Below, piece after piece: positions 1 through 8,942 of a stretch of DNA of 64,000 nucleotides. The stretch is taken from NCBI RefSeq assembly GCF_007489275.1, contig NZ_VLNR01000007.1, positions 85,486-149,485 of the forward strand, read 5' to 3'. Numbering within the stretch: position 1 is the first letter of the stretch; each line of letters starts with the position of its first letter. Source of the DNA: Aquimarina algiphila. GTDB lineage: Bacteria > Bacteroidota > Bacteroidia > Flavobacteriales > Flavobacteriaceae. Both the position numbers and the translations under genes were made by a program. The notes beneath the pieces were generated by a model. The model did no database searches and had not been told where the DNA came from. It was given only the letters and a program-made list of their open reading frames with translations.

Positions 1-2
1 GA

Positions 3-335
3 GCAGGAAGCAGTAGTCAAATTCCATATAATAATGGGATTACTTTATTGTCTACGGTAATTGAATTTTTTCAAAGTCAAAATATTTTTACAGCACAAAA
101 TTCTCCTGCTATGGATATTATTCAGAACCCATCACTTCAGGATATACGAATTGCTGTTGACCTCTATCCTCTAACTTTTGAGCAAGTAAATCACTTATGG
201 GGATCACTTGGTGGAAAACAAATGCCTTTTGTAATGTACAAAGCTCGTGTATTACCACTCAAAAGAGAAAAGATTACTGCACGAGGAGGCCTAATTCAAG
301 ATGTTCAAACCAAAATAAACCATATCCATGAGTAG
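3..335 (+). CDS. DUF4255 (Afp16/Pvc16-type) eCIS cap protein, C-terminal fragment
   Basis: The reading frame is open from the first bases of the window, so this is the 3' end of a gene that starts upstream; an internal TTG at 48 is not a credible start. The tail contains LWGSLGGKQMPFVMYKAR followed by a basic stretch and a short acidic end, which is the conserved core of DUF4255 proteins in contractile injection system loci. In the Afp and PVC systems the Afp16/Pvc16 homologue caps the distal end of tube and sheath and sets or terminates particle length (family knowledge). The stop overlaps the next start (ATGAGTAG), so the two genes are translationally coupled. That this is the first gene of the operon is an inference, since upstream sequence is missing. 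Confidence 0.8.
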   Translation, partial: AGSSSQIPYNNGITLLSTVIEFFQSQNIFTAQNSPAMDIIQNPSLQDIRIAVDLYPLTFEQVNHLWGSLGGKQMPFVMYKARVLPLKREKITARGGLIQDVQTKINHIHE

Positions 336-1650
336 CCTCTTTCAATATCGTCCTCTTTTTTCAGTTCAACTGCTTATAGATTATTATTTGACAGAAGAAG
401 CTGGATTATATCAAAATACACCAGAGAATCTAATGGAAGATGTACTCGAAAATCAGGTGAATACATATAATATTGAGCGTGACCTCTATATAGAACCCAT
501 CGATACGACTAAAAAACTATTAAAGGATAACCGTTTAATTTTTAAAAGAAATAGTCGAGGTTTTTTTGTTTCAGGTCAAGTCAGTCCATTAGCAAGTGAT
601 TTGTTTACTCCCTTTATTCCATTGGATGAACCGTTTAGTTTACAGTTTGCTGTTTATATACAAAACCCTTATTTCTATAACTTTACAAATGTTCGATTAG
701 AAAGTGATCTGGAAAACAAAGATCAATTCATATATTATTTTTCAAATAGAGTAAATAATGTAGTGAATAATGAAACTCTATATCTAAGCAGCCCCGTTTC
801 AGATTTTAATGATTCCTACGCTTATGAAGCCAGTGAGATATTTATTGATGCTGATGCTCTTCCAAATCCGATTATGTTAGAAGCGATTGAGAATAATGGA
901 CCTGGGGCCTTCAATGCTGATAATTGGAGAGAAATATTTGAAGATGTAAATCCATTATTTCAATTTGTAACTAATACAGATAGAATAGTATCCAGGCCAT
1001 CTATATTTAAAATTAATGTAGAAAATGTAGCAGAAGAGATACTAGTCTTTTTTATCAACGATCACAATGGAAATTTAGCAAAGAGAATAAGGTATAATAC
1101 ACCTGATACAGGAACGCCATTGATAGAATGTGAGTTGAATTTGAGAATGTTGGATTCAGGATGTTACCATATTGAAGTACAAGACGCAATTGGAAATTCT
1201 TTGCCAGAGTTATCATTGACTTTTTTCATGGACGATAATATATATCAACAACGTCCTTTTGCAATTATAGAATGTTTTCATGAGCCAGATGGTAGTTTGG
1301 GAGAGTATAGATGGTTGGATCAGAATAATCAAAACCGTTTGCTTTCCCCTGAATATACTATTAGATGGAAAAACCGGGCTACCTGGTGGAGATACTACTA
1401 CGAAACAGCTCCCGATCTAACATCAAGTGTACTTGAAAACCTAGACCCCAATGTAAATTCACCTAATAACAGAATTTTAATTTCTACGAGTCCATTAGCG
1501 TTAACCCAAATAGGACGAGAAATACCGGTCATTTTAGGCAATGGAGATTCGCAATTATTCCCTAACCCTGATATACAGATGATTTATCCTGAAAATGGAA
1601 GAATATATTCAGAACTCAATATGGGAGGTGGTTTAGGCCCTCCTGAATAG
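328..1650 (+). CDS. Unknown 440-aa eCIS-associated protein between cap and sheath genes
   Basis: I do not recognise a named domain. It is a soluble-looking protein rich in Asn, Asp, Tyr and Phe with no signal peptide or membrane segment. The N-terminus has a short conserved-looking segment (FSVQLLIDYYL), and a beta-rich middle follows (about residues 60-340) with ECELNLRMLDSGCYHIEV near residue 268. The C-terminus ends in a Gly/Pro tail. It overlaps the DUF4255 gene by 8 nt and lies 33 nt upstream of the sheath gene, so it is co-transcribed with structural genes. A structural role near the cap or as a lumen or cap adaptor is plausible from position only. It is definitely coding, given its length, overlap and codon use; the function is open. 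Confidence 0.7.
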   Translation: MSSLFQYRPLFSVQLLIDYYLTEEAGLYQNTPENLMEDVLENQVNTYNIERDLYIEPIDTTKKLLKDNRLIFKRNSRGFFVSGQVSPLASDLFTPFIPLDEPFSLQFAVYIQNPYFYNFTNVRLESDLENKDQFIYYFSNRVNNVVNNETLYLSSPVSDFNDSYAYEASEIFIDADALPNPIMLEAIENNGPGAFNADNWREIFEDVNPLFQFVTNTDRIVSRPSIFKINVENVAEEILVFFINDHNGNLAKRIRYNTPDTGTPLIECELNLRMLDSGCYHIEVQDAIGNSLPELSLTFFMDDNIYQQRPFAIIECFHEPDGSLGEYRWLDQNNQNRLLSPEYTIRWKNRATWWRYYYETAPDLTSSVLENLDPNVNSPNNRILISTSPLALTQIGREIPVILGNGDSQLFPNPDIQMIYPENGRIYSELNMGGGLGPPE

Positions 1651-1683
1651 GAAACGAGCATGTTTAATTAAAAAAAAAGTATT

Positions 1684-3654
1684 ATGCAATACAAAACACC
1701 AGGTGTATATGTTGAAGAAATTTCAAAATTTCCACCATCTGTTGCTGAGGTAGCAACTGCAATTCCGGCGTTTATTGGTTATACCCAAAAGGCGCAAAAA
1801 TTAGTTCCAGGGGATCTTGATGGAGTTCCTACCAAGGTTCGTTCTTTACTCGAATACGAAGAATTTTTTGGATTTGGGCCTTCTATGCAAGTAACTGCGG
1901 TAAACATTGATGAAAATAATGTGTTAACTGGGAGTGATATGTCTAGAGCTAATTATTTATACGATAGTATACGTATGTTCTATGCCAATGGCGGAGGTAA
2001 CTGTTATATCGTTTCCATAGGTTCATACGAAGATCCTAATGTACAGGGGGATTATACAGATGCGTTAACGACACTCGAAAAATATGATGAACCCACTTTA
2101 ATTTTGTTTCCAGATGCGATAGGATTAGGAACTAATTTATATAATGTTCAAAGAGATGCAATAGCACATTGTGCCAAAATGCAAGATCGTTTTACGGTTC
2201 TTGATTTGATAGAAAACAGGGATGATGATATTGCTTTTGATTGGGAAACCGGCGTTCAGGAATTTAGAGACAATATCGGGATTAATGATCTTAAATATGC
2301 TGCCGCCTATACTCCCCATCTTATAAGCAACTTAGGGATCACCTTAAATTATAGAGATATTAGAGATCGTGTATTTCGTGGAGGTATACTTGTAGATTTG
2401 GCTACACTAACAGATAGTACAGATGCACAAACGATTTTAACGAATCTTAATAATGCCATCGATGATAATGATCGAATAACAGGCGAAGTATCCTCATTAG
2501 GAGCAAATGGAGTTAGAGAAGAATTTCTTTCACTGGTGGATACGTTTCGTAATACAAATAATGAAGGTACTGCCACTGCAAATTTTAGAGCAGTAATAGA
2601 TTATATTTACAATATAATTGATACTATTGATAGTTGGGTTCCAGGGCCAGGTAATACACCAGTAGATAACTCAGATTTAGTAACAGATACTATAAACCTA
2701 ATAACAGACAGTTTAGGGACTTCTGTTTCAAATTTAGTTGCTTTTGATAAAGGAGCAAATTCAGAACTTACAGCAGCATATAATCGTTTTGCCGATCCAA
2801 TATTTACTTTTAATGCTACAGAATGGGGAGATACTTTTAATCCTGCGAATCCTCCAGGGCCTGAACCTAATATAATTCCTTTTACGGGTGCTAATGATCC
2901 CGAAAGAAGGTTAAATTCATTATCTACATTACTTGATTTGTTTGAACAAATCTATACTGCTTTTGCTTCACTAACCGTTGCTTCAAGAAATTATGAAAGT
3001 GAAGGCGAAGAGGCTCTTTTTAATACACATGTCGTATATCGTTCTCTTATTACAGAACTTCGTAATTCTACCACAGTGTTACCTCCAAGTGGAGCTATGG
3101 TAGGAGTTTATGCAAAAACAGATAACGATCGTGGAGTTTTTAAAGCTCCGGCAAATGTAAGTGTTAACGGTGCTATTGGGCTTAGTTATGCGATCGACCA
3201 ACCAGAACAAGATGAACTTAATGTCAATACTGTATCAGGAAAATCTATTAATGCAATTCGCACATTTACCGGAAAAGGAATTTTGGTATGGGGATCACGA
3301 ACCCTGGCAGGTAATGATAACGAATGGAGATATGTACCAGTACGTAGGTTTTTCATTTTTGCTGAAGAATCCATCAAAAAAGCAACAGAACCTTTTGTTT
3401 TTGAGCCAAATGATGCAAATACATGGACCAAGATCAAGTCAATGATTTCGAACTTCTTAACGCTTCAATGGCGTGCGGGCGCATTGGCAGGAGCTAACCC
3501 TGATCAAGCCTTTTTTGTGAAAATCGGGTTGGGCGAAACCATGACAGCATTAGATATTCTCGAAGGCAGAATGATTATAGAAATAGGAATGGCAGTAGTA
3601 CGTCCGGCAGAGTTTATCATCTTGAAATTCTCTCATAAAATGCAAGAGTCTTAA
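1684..3654 (+). CDS. eCIS contractile sheath protein (Afp2/Pvc2-like) with large insertion
   Basis: This is the outer sheath subunit that contracts to drive the inner tube out of the particle. The start, YKTPGVYVEEISKFPPSV, is the classical tail-sheath N-terminus whose extended arm links neighbouring subunits. The C-terminal domain contains LPPSGAMVGVYAKTDNDRGV (about 465-485), RAFF-like VPVRRFFIFAEESIKKA (about 552-568) and the end GMAVVRPAEFIILKFSHKM, all typical of Afp/PVC sheaths. Between about residues 229 and 460 lies an extra segment of roughly 230 residues absent from compact sheaths of 350-450 residues. Such an insert would be expected on the outer surface (inference). Only one sheath gene is present, whereas Afp encodes three. 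It lies 33 nt after the previous gene and 53 nt before the tube gene. Confidence 0.95.
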   Translation: MQYKTPGVYVEEISKFPPSVAEVATAIPAFIGYTQKAQKLVPGDLDGVPTKVRSLLEYEEFFGFGPSMQVTAVNIDENNVLTGSDMSRANYLYDSIRMFYANGGGNCYIVSIGSYEDPNVQGDYTDALTTLEKYDEPTLILFPDAIGLGTNLYNVQRDAIAHCAKMQDRFTVLDLIENRDDDIAFDWETGVQEFRDNIGINDLKYAAAYTPHLISNLGITLNYRDIRDRVFRGGILVDLATLTDSTDAQTILTNLNNAIDDNDRITGEVSSLGANGVREEFLSLVDTFRNTNNEGTATANFRAVIDYIYNIIDTIDSWVPGPGNTPVDNSDLVTDTINLITDSLGTSVSNLVAFDKGANSELTAAYNRFADPIFTFNATEWGDTFNPANPPGPEPNIIPFTGANDPERRLNSLSTLLDLFEQIYTAFASLTVASRNYESEGEEALFNTHVVYRSLITELRNSTTVLPPSGAMVGVYAKTDNDRGVFKAPANVSVNGAIGLSYAIDQPEQDELNVNTVSGKSINAIRTFTGKGILVWGSRTLAGNDNEWRYVPVRRFFIFAEESIKKATEPFVFEPNDANTWTKIKSMISNFLTLQWRAGALAGANPDQAFFVKIGLGETMTALDILEGRMIIEIGMAVVRPAEFIILKFSHKMQES

Positions 3655-3707
3655 TAAATACAAAATCAATTCTTTTTAAACTAAAAATAAATTAAAAATA
3701 AAACATC

Positions 3708-4157
3708 ATGGGAGATTATCCAATACCAAAGTTTCACTTCCAGGTAGAATGGGGTGCGGCAGGAAATACAGACGAACCTGATTTAAGGTTTACAGAAGTT
3801 TCAGGACTAGATAAGGAAATAGAAATGATTGAGTATCGTGACGGCTATAATCCAGAGTATAGCAAAGTCAAGATGCCGGGAATGGTTAAATACAGTAATG
3901 TGACCTTGAAACGAGGAATGTTTATAGGTTTAGATAGTTTCGAAGCATGGTATAACACTATTGTGATGAATAAGGTGGATAGACGAACAGTTACTATTAA
4001 ATTACTGAACGAAGAACATCAACCGGTGGTTACTTGGCAATTAAATAATGCATGGCCTGTTAAACTACAATCCACAGATCTTAAAGGAGACGGGAATGAA
4101 GTGGCCATTCAGACGCTTGAAATAGCGCATGAAGGATGCGTTATAGAATACTTATAA
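3708..4157 (+). CDS. eCIS inner tube protein (Afp1/Pvc1-like, T4 gp19 family)
   Basis: This is the major tube protomer, forming the stacked hexameric rings inside the sheath. At 149 residues it has the usual family length. Hallmarks are IPKFHFQVEW at the N-terminus, RFTEVSGLDKEIEMIEYRDG (about 28-48), VTLKRGMF, and a closing TLEIAHEGCVIEYL. The ATG at 3708 follows an A-rich leader with no Shine-Dalgarno, normal for this phylum. It is 3 nt upstream of a second, related tube gene. Family assignment is firm; that this one rather than the next is the abundant tube subunit rests on its closer match to Afp1-type sequences. Confidence 0.95.
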   Translation: MGDYPIPKFHFQVEWGAAGNTDEPDLRFTEVSGLDKEIEMIEYRDGYNPEYSKVKMPGMVKYSNVTLKRGMFIGLDSFEAWYNTIVMNKVDRRTVTIKLLNEEHQPVVTWQLNNAWPVKLQSTDLKGDGNEVAIQTLEIAHEGCVIEYL

Positions 4158-4160
4158 GGA

Positions 4161-4604
4161 ATGGATACTTTTTATCCACCAGTTGGATTTCATTTCAAAG
4201 TAGAATTCCAGGATCTGGATAAAGAAGATATTGATGTCAGATTTCAGGCAGTCAATGGCCTTACTGTAGATATGCAAACACAATCGGTAAAAGAAGGAGG
4301 AGAGCATCGTTTTGAGCATGTACTACCTATACGTACCAAATACACCAACCTTACTTTAAAAAGAGGATTGACTAAAAATTCTAAGTTGATAGAGTGGTGT
4401 ACAGATACATTTCAGACACTGTTGATTTATCCAAAAGATGTGTTGGTATACCTGCTTAATGAAGAGCATGAACCTTTAATGACCTGGAACATTGTACAGG
4501 CATGGCCAAAAAAATGGTCGGTATCAGATTTTAATGCCGAAAAAGGAGGATTAGTCATCGAAACACTCGAATTAGAATATCAATATTTCACAATAGAACA
4601 GTAA
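4161..4604 (+). CDS. eCIS second tube protein (Afp5/Pvc5-like, tube initiator)
   Basis: It is a 147-residue paralogue of the preceding tube protein. It shares the HFKVEFQDLD start, RFQAVNGLTVDMQTQSVKEG, NLTLKRGL and a terminal ETLELEYQYFTIEQ, but is more diverged and has an acidic N-terminal loop. In Afp/PVC, an Afp5-type paralogue forms the ring that joins the spike hub to the first tube layer (family knowledge); the position immediately upstream of the LysM hub and spike genes fits that role. The stop codon overlaps the next start (TAATG at 4602-4606), indicating coupled translation. Confidence 0.92.
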   Translation: MDTFYPPVGFHFKVEFQDLDKEDIDVRFQAVNGLTVDMQTQSVKEGGEHRFEHVLPIRTKYTNLTLKRGLTKNSKLIEWCTDTFQTLLIYPKDVLVYLLNEEHEPLMTWNIVQAWPKKWSVSDFNAEKGGLVIETLELEYQYFTIEQ

Positions 4605-4792
4605 TGCCACTTCAGATAAAAGAATTATATGTAAAGGTAACTGTGAGTGCCGATGAAGAACAAGGTAGTTCTAAACAAGGTGCAAATACTGCTAGCGAAA
4701 GTAGCGGTGATTCGGTAATGAATAAAGATGAAATCATTGCAGAATGTGTTGAACAGGTAATTGAAATATTAAAAGAAAAAATGGAACCCTAA
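4604..4792 (+). CDS. DUF5908 small eCIS protein
   Basis: This 62-residue protein begins MPLQIKELYVKVTVSADEE, has a Ser/Gly/Asn-rich linker and ends with an amphipathic helix IIAECVEQVIEILKEKMEP. This layout (short beta N-terminus, variable linker, C-terminal acidic helix) is that of DUF5908 proteins found in the same slot of Bacteroidota contractile injection loci, between the second tube gene and the LysM gene. Its role is not established; a small adaptor or assembly factor is possible. Start and stop overlap both neighbours (TAATG on each side), so its stoichiometry is probably coupled to them. Its short length would let it be missed by automated annotation. Confidence 0.8.
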   Translation: MPLQIKELYVKVTVSADEEQGSSKQGANTASESSGDSVMNKDEIIAECVEQVIEILKEKMEP

Positions 4793-5484
4793 TGGATGGA
4801 AATCTTCAGAAATTAAAGATTACAGCTTATAAAGAAGCAACATTTGAGGAATCTGAGAAAATCTCGGAAGGGGAATTCATGGTAAGGATAAACCCAGAAA
4901 CGTATGCTCTTGACTATAAGATTAAATATAGTGATGATCAAGCATCGGGTACTAGTGGTGATTTACCAAAATTTGATAAAACCGAACCTCTAAGCCTTGG
5001 ATTTAAATTCATTTTTGATAGTACCGGGGCTTTGCCAGGTACAACCGATGAAGAAAGAGAAAAAGGAATAGCCTCTCAAATTGCACAGTTTAAAAAAGTA
5101 GTGTTTGATTATGTAGGAGAGAAACATGCACCACCATTTCTAGAAATTATTTGGGGTGACTTGTTATCTAGGTGTGTTCTTACCGGGATGAAAATCAATT
5201 ATAAATTATTTCGTCCAGATGGTAAACCGGTAAGAGCCGAAGTTGATGCTAAGTTTAAAGAGTTGGTAGAACCCAATGAACGAATAGCTCAAGAGAATGA
5301 TCAATCTCCCGATCTTACCCATATTCGAAGTGTAAAAGAAGGAGACACACTCCCTCTGTTTTGTAAAGATATCTATGGAGATCCTAAGTACTACATTGAA
5401 GTTGCGAGAGTGAATAAACTCATCTCTTTTCGTAACCTTAAAGTAGGTCAAAAAATAATTTTTCCACCATTAGTAAAAATATAA
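4792..5484 (+). CDS. eCIS baseplate hub protein with LysM domain (Afp7/Pvc7-like)
   Basis: The 230-residue protein has an N-terminal domain typical of Afp7/T4 gp53-like hub proteins (FMVRINPETYALDYKIKYSD, about 28-47) and a C-terminal LysM module (about 180-228: SVKEGDTLPLFCKDIYGDP then VGQKIIFPPL). In these particles LysM domains clamp the tube-hub interface; they are structural here and not primarily peptidoglycan binders. It overlaps the DUF5908 gene at TAATG and precedes the spike gene by 3 nt, the conserved Afp7-Afp8 order. No signal peptide is present, consistent with cytoplasmic assembly. Confidence 0.92.
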   Translation: MDGNLQKLKITAYKEATFEESEKISEGEFMVRINPETYALDYKIKYSDDQASGTSGDLPKFDKTEPLSLGFKFIFDSTGALPGTTDEEREKGIASQIAQFKKVVFDYVGEKHAPPFLEIIWGDLLSRCVLTGMKINYKLFRPDGKPVRAEVDAKFKELVEPNERIAQENDQSPDLTHIRSVKEGDTLPLFCKDIYGDPKYYIEVARVNKLISFRNLKVGQKIIFPPLVKI

Positions 5485-5487
5485 TTC

Positions 5488-7239
5488 ATGAATAACGATC
5501 GTCTTATACCTATTAACGGAACACCTAGTGTGGTTACTTCGATTATTCGAATAAATGGTAACGATATTCCGAGAACCTATCAGGTATTAACAGTGATGGT
5601 GGTCAAAGAAGTGAATCGTATATCGTTTGCTAAAATGGTGATAAAAGATGGAGATCCAGCTCAAGAAGACTTTCCAGGTAGTAATGATGAATTATTTATT
5701 CCAGGAAATGAAATTGAAGTATTAGTTGGGTATCAGGCTAACGAAGATGTAATTTTTAAAGGTATTATTGTAAAACAAGGTATAAAAATCAGGCAAAATG
5801 GATCATCTACACTCAAGTTAGATTGTAGAGATATGGTGTTTAAAACGACACTGACTCCTCAAAATAGATATTTTAATGAGGTTAAAGATTCTGATGCTAT
5901 AGAAGAAATTTTAGGAGAATATGATTTTAGTACCGATATCGCATCTTCAGAAGTTACACATCAAGAATTGGTACAGTATGAAATGACCGATTGGAAATTT
6001 ATTTTGTCAAGATCAGAAATCAATGGATTGCTTTGCCTTGTTGATGATGGAACCTTATCAATCCAAAAACCAAACTTTGATCAGGATCCTGTATTAACAG
6101 CTACATATGGTGCTACAATACTCGAATTTGATGGCGAGATAGATGCACGTCAGCAGTTTGCAAAGGTGAAAGCCAGTAGTTGGGATCATACCAATCAGGA
6201 ACTCCTTGAAGTCGATGCAGTAGAACCAGGAATTGAAGAGGGAGGTAACCTCACATCTACGGATTTGGCTTCTACAGGAGATGACCAGGAACTTGTATTG
6301 AGGCATAGTGGACATTTAGCTGAAGATGAATTACAAACATGGGCAGATGCTCAATTGTTAAACATTCGATTATCTAAAATAAAAGGACGTGTTAAGTTTC
6401 AGGGATCACCTAATGTAAAACCAAATACACTCATTACTCTAAAAGGATTAGGGGATCGGTTTAATGGTCCTGCGTTTGTATCGGGTATTCGTCATGAAAT
6501 ACAAGCAGGAACCTGGCATACCGATGTACAGTTTGGACTTCCCGAAAAATGGATACTTGGGAATATTGAAACACCGGCAGCATCAAATTATGACCTACAT
6601 CAAAGCATTACAGGGTTACAAGTAGGCGTAGTAACACAACTACAAGATGATCCTGATGGAGAACATCGAATTTTAGTGAAACTACCGATTATAAGTAATG
6701 ATGCAGAGGGTGTTTGGGCGAGAATAGCAACACTAGATGCAGGAGAAAATCGCGGTACATTTTTCTTACCCGAAATTGGAGATGAGGTAATCATTGGATT
6801 TCTAAATAATGATTCCCGTGACCCTATTGTTCTTGGGATGCTTCATAGCAGTACAAAAGCAGCTCCATTCGAAGCAGCAGATGATAATTTCGAAAAAGGA
6901 TATGTTTCAAAAGAAGGTATCAAGCTTGTATTCGACGATGAGAAAAAGAGTGTGAGTATTGAGACCCCGGCAGGAAAAAAAATACTGCTCGATGAAGATG
7001 AAGGAGCTATAAAATTAGAAGATGAGAATAATAACAAATTTATTATGGATAGTGATGGAATCGTGATTGAAAGTGGTGGAAAACTAGAACTTAAATCTAG
7101 TCAGGACCTAAAGATAGAGGGAGGAATAAACTTGGAATTAAAAGCAGGCGCAAATTTTAAAGCCGAGGGAAGTGCCGGAGCAGAAGTAAGTACTAGTGCA
7201 GTAGCAGTGTTAAAGGGATCACTAGTACAAATAAATTAG
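5488..7239 (+). CDS. eCIS central spike protein, VgrG-like (Afp8/Pvc8)
   Basis: This trimeric spike connects the tube with the PAAR tip. The 583-residue chain has a gp27-like N-terminal hub (about 10-360), a gp5-type OB domain (about 374-455, including FFLPEIGDEVIIGFLNNDSRDPIVLG, here cited only by its positions and PEIGDEV core) and a C-terminal repetitive beta-helix from about 460 with short alternating hydrophobic and charged repeats (GIKLVFDDEKKSVSIET, KIKLEDENN-like, GGKLELKSSQDLKIEGG). No extra catalytic domain follows the needle, so it looks like a purely structural spike. It is followed after 4 nt by the PAAR gene, the standard partnership. Confidence 0.95.
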   Translation: MNNDRLIPINGTPSVVTSIIRINGNDIPRTYQVLTVMVVKEVNRISFAKMVIKDGDPAQEDFPGSNDELFIPGNEIEVLVGYQANEDVIFKGIIVKQGIKIRQNGSSTLKLDCRDMVFKTTLTPQNRYFNEVKDSDAIEEILGEYDFSTDIASSEVTHQELVQYEMTDWKFILSRSEINGLLCLVDDGTLSIQKPNFDQDPVLTATYGATILEFDGEIDARQQFAKVKASSWDHTNQELLEVDAVEPGIEEGGNLTSTDLASTGDDQELVLRHSGHLAEDELQTWADAQLLNIRLSKIKGRVKFQGSPNVKPNTLITLKGLGDRFNGPAFVSGIRHEIQAGTWHTDVQFGLPEKWILGNIETPAASNYDLHQSITGLQVGVVTQLQDDPDGEHRILVKLPIISNDAEGVWARIATLDAGENRGTFFLPEIGDEVIIGFLNNDSRDPIVLGMLHSSTKAAPFEAADDNFEKGYVSKEGIKLVFDDEKKSVSIETPAGKKILLDEDEGAIKLEDENNNKFIMDSDGIVIESGGKLELKSSQDLKIEGGINLELKAGANFKAEGSAGAEVSTSAVAVLKGSLVQIN

Positions 7240-7243
7240 CGAT

Positions 7244-7534
7244 ATGGGACAACCAGCTGCCAGAATCAATGATATGCATGTTTGTCCATTATCTAATGGA
7301 CCAGTTCCTCATGTAGGCGGACCTATTTTACCAGCAGGAGAACCAACAGTTCTTATTGGAGGAATGCCGGCAGCAAGGGTAGGAGATATGGCAACATGTA
7401 CTGGCCCACCTGATACGATTATTCTTGGTTCAAGCACGGTATTTATAGGTGGTATGCCTGCAGCAAGATTAGGAGATTCAACCGCACATGGTGGTAGTAT
7501 TATTTTAGGAGAGTTTACTGTTTTAATAGGTTGA
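7244..7534 (+). CDS. PAAR-domain spike tip protein (Afp10-like)
   Basis: This 96-residue PAAR protein sits as a sharpened cone on the VgrG-like spike. The repeated PAAR signatures are visible: QPAARINDMHVCP at the start, MPAARVGDMATCTGPP, and MPAARLGDSTAHGG. His and Cys residues in these loops (H12, C14, the Cys near 50 and the His near 84) are candidates for the metal site at the tip. There is no C-terminal extension, so no toxin is fused to it; cargo must travel elsewhere, for example in the tube lumen (inference). It lies 4 nt after the spike gene and 40 nt before the next gene. Confidence 0.95.
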   Translation: MGQPAARINDMHVCPLSNGPVPHVGGPILPAGEPTVLIGGMPAARVGDMATCTGPPDTIILGSSTVFIGGMPAARLGDSTAHGGSIILGEFTVLIG

Positions 7535-7574
7535 TTATAAAAGATAGAATAGAATAAGATTTAAAAAATAAGTT

Positions 7575-8144
7575 ATGCCCATTGTAGAAAGATCACAACT
7601 AAGAGGTTATTTTGGAGTTGGTGACAGACCGACTTCAGGACAGTTTAGAGACCTTATCGATTCCATGTTTAATTTGGCAGAAGATGAATTTCCTTCAATC
7701 CAAACACAAGGTTGGACAACCAATATTATTCTCGATGAAGATTTTGATATAGATGTAGATAGAGGTGTAATTGATGCGCTTGATGTTATTTTGATACCAG
7801 CAGGTTCAAATCAGTTGAATACAATTCGAACAGTTTTTGAAGTAAGTTCTGGACGAACAGGAGATGCTATTGTAACTTTTTTCATGATGTATGTATCTGA
7901 TAATCTTAATGAAGATTATGAAGCATTTCCACTTTATGGGGAAACTTTGTTTAACCACATGGTACTTTCTGAAGAAACGATCACCATTCCTAATAGTTCT
8001 GAAACCACTATTGTAGATGAATATATAAGAGTTGACCTTCCTCTTGAGTATGAAAATATGAGAGTAGCTGCATTTGGTGTGCAAATGGAGAATGTAAATA
8101 CGGATTTTTTAAGCACCATATTTGTCGGCTATGAATATAGCTGA
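7575..8144 (+). CDS. Fibre-like eCIS protein with GxRPxxxxFxDLxDS docking motif
   Basis: This protein of 189 residues has no assigned enzyme domain. Residues about 17-35 (GDRPTSGQFRDLIDSMFN) match, position by position, a motif in the protein encoded at 12587-13372 (GERPDQNAFNDVWDSFIN). Short N-terminal motifs of this kind occur on Bacteroidota phage- and CIS-associated accessory proteins. The rest is beta-rich with regularly spaced hydrophobics and no signal peptide. A role as a short baseplate-attached fibre or decoration is inferred from the shared motif and its place between the PAAR and gp25 genes. It is not recognisable as an Afp13-type adenovirus-like fibre. Confidence 0.6.
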   Translation: MPIVERSQLRGYFGVGDRPTSGQFRDLIDSMFNLAEDEFPSIQTQGWTTNIILDEDFDIDVDRGVIDALDVILIPAGSNQLNTIRTVFEVSSGRTGDAIVTFFMMYVSDNLNEDYEAFPLYGETLFNHMVLSEETITIPNSSETTIVDEYIRVDLPLEYENMRVAAFGVQMENVNTDFLSTIFVGYEYS

Positions 8145-8198
8145 TTAACAATTCGTATTAAATGAAGAGATAATCCTTAATAGTTTTATTAGAAGATC

Positions 8199-8873
8199 AT
8201 GAAAAAAATAGTTGAAATATCATCGGGCAATACTGCTCTAAAGTTAGTGCAAAAGGGCAATAAAAAAATAACTTTTATCAAAGTATATGATAGCAACCAA
8301 AAACTAATTCGTCAATCACATTCCTCAGTAAAAAAATATCAATTCTCTGCTTCGCCGGGAAAATATATTGTTGAAACTGATGGTGATCTGGAACTTATAG
8401 AGCAAACTCTTAAAGATGCACAACAAGAATCAAGAAGAGTTTATAGAAATGCAGATATTAATTTTCGTAATAATGTGCTTACTCTTAAAGAAATTCCTTT
8501 TAGACAAGTAGATGATTTGGTAGGTTTTATTGAAAATACTTTCGAAAACAAGAAGGAAATACTTCAATACCTGGAAAGATATTCTGAGAAACTATTCCTA
8601 AAAACAAGAAAAAAAATGTTTTCAGATTCTAAAACAATTCAAGCACTAACAGGAATGGCTACTCAAGCAGAAGAAGCACGAGTAAAAAAACAGCTAAAAG
8701 AATTTATAAAGAGTGAAGAAGAAGTAAGTAAGGGATTAAAAAAAGCGAAAAATACCAAGGAGATGTTAGCTATAGTTTCTCAATTCTCGGAATCAGATTT
8801 TAAAGAAGAAAAAAAGGTACAAGTTCGTAGACAGAAAACAACGAGAAGGAGAGCGGGTAACGATAAAAATTAA
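8199..8873 (+). CDS. Unknown basic 224-aa protein in eCIS operon
   Basis: I recognise no family. The chain has a short beta-rich N-terminal domain (about 1-70, with KYQFSASPGKYIVETDGD) followed by a helical Lys/Glu-rich region (about 80-200) and a strongly basic end RRQKTTRRRAGNDKN. No signal peptide or transmembrane segment is visible. It lies 54 nt after the fibre-like gene and just before the gp25 gene in the same direction, so it is part of the operon. The helical charged region could mediate assembly or act as a chaperone, but nothing in the sequence proves this. Confidence 0.55.
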   Translation: MKKIVEISSGNTALKLVQKGNKKITFIKVYDSNQKLIRQSHSSVKKYQFSASPGKYIVETDGDLELIEQTLKDAQQESRRVYRNADINFRNNVLTLKEIPFRQVDDLVGFIENTFENKKEILQYLERYSEKLFLKTRKKMFSDSKTIQALTGMATQAEEARVKKQLKEFIKSEEEVSKGLKKAKNTKEMLAIVSQFSESDFKEEKKVQVRRQKTTRRRAGNDKN

Positions 8874-8942
8874 GGAGTATACATGGTAATAAGGGGCAAA
8901 AAAAGAAGTATGTCTTCTTCATTGTTCATAATAATAAGGTAT

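Noticed and set aside
8883..8942. Upstream ATG start for the gp25 gene
   Set aside because: It adds 20 residues not typical of the family, whose members start shortly before the GWSFPP motif.
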